From Gemmataceae bacterium (GTDB lineage Bacteria; Planctomycetota; Planctomycetia; Gemmatales; Gemmataceae): a stretch of 64,000 nt of DNA. Under the pieces are notes generated by a model. That model saw only the letters and a list, made by a program, of their open reading frames with translations. It was not told where the DNA came from and searched no databases. This document shows positions 63,148 to 64,000 of this stretch, piece after piece. The stretch lies in NCBI GenBank assembly GCA_022842245.1, contig JALHPZ010000035.1, forward strand, positions 1-64,000, in the 5' to 3' direction. Both the position numbers and the translations under genes were made by a program. Each line of letters begins with the position of its first letter. The first letter of the stretch is position 1.

Positions 63148-63909
63148 ATGCCACGACTGGACGGCTGGACCCGCGACCAACTCCTGATCGCCCTCCGTCT
63201 CTACATGCGGCTTCCGTTCGGTAGACTCCATAAATCCAACCCGGAGATCATCGCTGTAGCCGCTCACATCGGTCGCACTCCCAGCGCGTTGGCGATGAAG
63301 GCGTGCAACTTCGCAAATCTCGACCCGAATCTCGAGCAAAAGGGGCTGTCCGGTGGGAGCCGGGCGGATGCCGCGATCTGGGACGAGTTCCATGCCAATC
63401 CAACCGGGCTGGCGCTCGAAGCCGAGGAAGCCGCGGCCCGATTCCAGGCGACGGACGAGGACGCGGAACCGATTCCGTTCGTGATGCCGTCGGGGCCCAC
63501 GGAGCGCGAGTCCATCGTTCGCGTACGTCGCGTGCAGTCGTTCTTTCGTGCGGCGGTGTTGACTTCCTACGACGGGCGATGCGCGATCAGCGGGGTTGCC
63601 GGGCCGGAGATGGTTATTGCCAGTCATATCGTCCCGTGGTCGGAATCGGAAAAACGGCGTGCCGATCCGACGAACGGGTTGTGCCTCAACGCCCTGTTCG
63701 ACCGTGCGTTCGACCGGCTTTTGATTTCGGTGGACGAAGCCGGCAAAGTGCTCGTGTCGCCTCGTCTTCGGGAACGCGTTCACGGCGCGCCGTTGGGATG
63801 CGATCTGATCGCGGCGGAAGGTCGGAGGTTGATTCGACCGTCACGGTTTTCACCGGATCCTTCCGCACTCGCCGAACACCGTGCACGATTCTTGGCCGCT
63901 GTTCGATAG
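63148..63909 (+). CDS. HNH endonuclease
   Basis: 253 residues from the ATG at 63148 (GGAG 6 nt upstream). N-terminal helical domain with WTRDQLLIALRLYMRLPFGR and HIGRTPSALAMKACNFANLD, a layout shared by a group of solitary HNH endonucleases. The HNH_2-type core has CAISG, VIASHIVPW (His160), DPTNGLCLNALFDRAFDRLL (Asn176, Asn181, Asp185/Asp189). It probably cleaves DNA, perhaps in restriction or phage defence; no methyltransferase is next to it. Confidence 0.88.
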   Translation: MPRLDGWTRDQLLIALRLYMRLPFGRLHKSNPEIIAVAAHIGRTPSALAMKACNFANLDPNLEQKGLSGGSRADAAIWDEFHANPTGLALEAEEAAARFQATDEDAEPIPFVMPSGPTERESIVRVRRVQSFFRAAVLTSYDGRCAISGVAGPEMVIASHIVPWSESEKRRADPTNGLCLNALFDRAFDRLLISVDEAGKVLVSPRLRERVHGAPLGCDLIAAEGRRLIRPSRFSPDPSALAEHRARFLAAVR

Positions 63910-64000
63910 TCATACGCGCACCTTTCCCACGCAATGTTAGCAGGCGATTCCCCCGCGCCGAGTGGGTCCGTCCGGCGGTGGGATGCCGAAACACTTCGGA

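Overview
The window is a GC-rich chromosomal segment from a planctomycete, most likely family Gemmataceae (Gemmata and relatives). The evidence is the set of families present. There are three DUF1559 pseudopilin-like proteins, three DUF1501 proteins, and a DUF1549/DUF1553 protein with a CAQCHDHP motif. There is also a type I sulfatase, two Ser/Thr kinases with C-terminal membrane anchors, WD40, EF-hand and BNR-type secreted proteins, and a surface protein with a planctomycete-type N-terminal LEnR motif. No rRNA or CRISPR array is visible; there is one tRNA (tRNA-Ser, anticodon GGA).

Layout. Positions 0-4 kb hold an AT-richer pair: a hypothetical secreted protein and a large Ig/cadherin-like surface protein whose start lies next to a G9 tract. 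Positions 4-10 kb hold a minus-strand unit of two TadE-like proteins, a TadG-like von Willebrand A protein and a signal peptidase I with a large insertion. Positions 10-16 kb hold a kinase, a lipoprotein/DUF1559 pair and an AlgI/AlgJ-type polysaccharide acetylation pair. Positions 16-24 kb hold a sugar isomerase-like protein, a HEAT protein, a sulfatase, a diheme cytochrome c, a second kinase, a thioredoxin-like lipoprotein and a small lipoprotein. Positions 24-36 kb hold a PAS hybrid histidine kinase, two DUF1501 proteins, a VOC protein, an AT-rich gene between inverted repeats, a DUF1559/lipoprotein pair, an ankyrin pair, csrA and prmC. Positions 36-49 kb hold purM, a ten-EF-hand protein, a DUF1553/DUF1501 operon interrupted by a small repeat-bounded gene, an amidohydrolase, and BNR and WD40 proteins. 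Positions 49-61 kb hold DUF1015, an AlkD-like protein, the tRNA, a tightly overlapped Rieske/ferric-reductase-like operon, an ECF sigma factor, a sigma-54 activator, DinB and NRDE proteins, a DedA/ATP-grasp fusion and a peroxiredoxin. Positions 61.7-64 kb are accessory: a vsr remnant abutting dispersed palindromes, two unknown small genes and an HNH endonuclease.

The most unusual signal is a 36-nt terminal-inverted-repeat-like sequence (outer end GTTTAGC, core CGGAGTCTTCGGAGC). It brackets two unrelated accessory genes: a 65-aa zinc-ribbon-like protein (41.6-41.9 kb, perfect inverted copies) and an AT-rich protein with a possible nuclease-like motif (28.06-29.34 kb, imperfect copies). In both, GTTTAGC faces outward and the gene runs in the same direction. 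The small unit lies within what is normally a contiguous DUF1553-DUF1501 operon. This looks like a family of non-autonomous, single-gene cassettes, although ordinary dispersed intergenic repeats remain a possible explanation. Several other hairpin repeats lie between genes, including a perfect 30-bp palindrome and an AT-rich hairpin in two copies.

All functional assignments come from reading motifs in the translated sequence; no database search was run.
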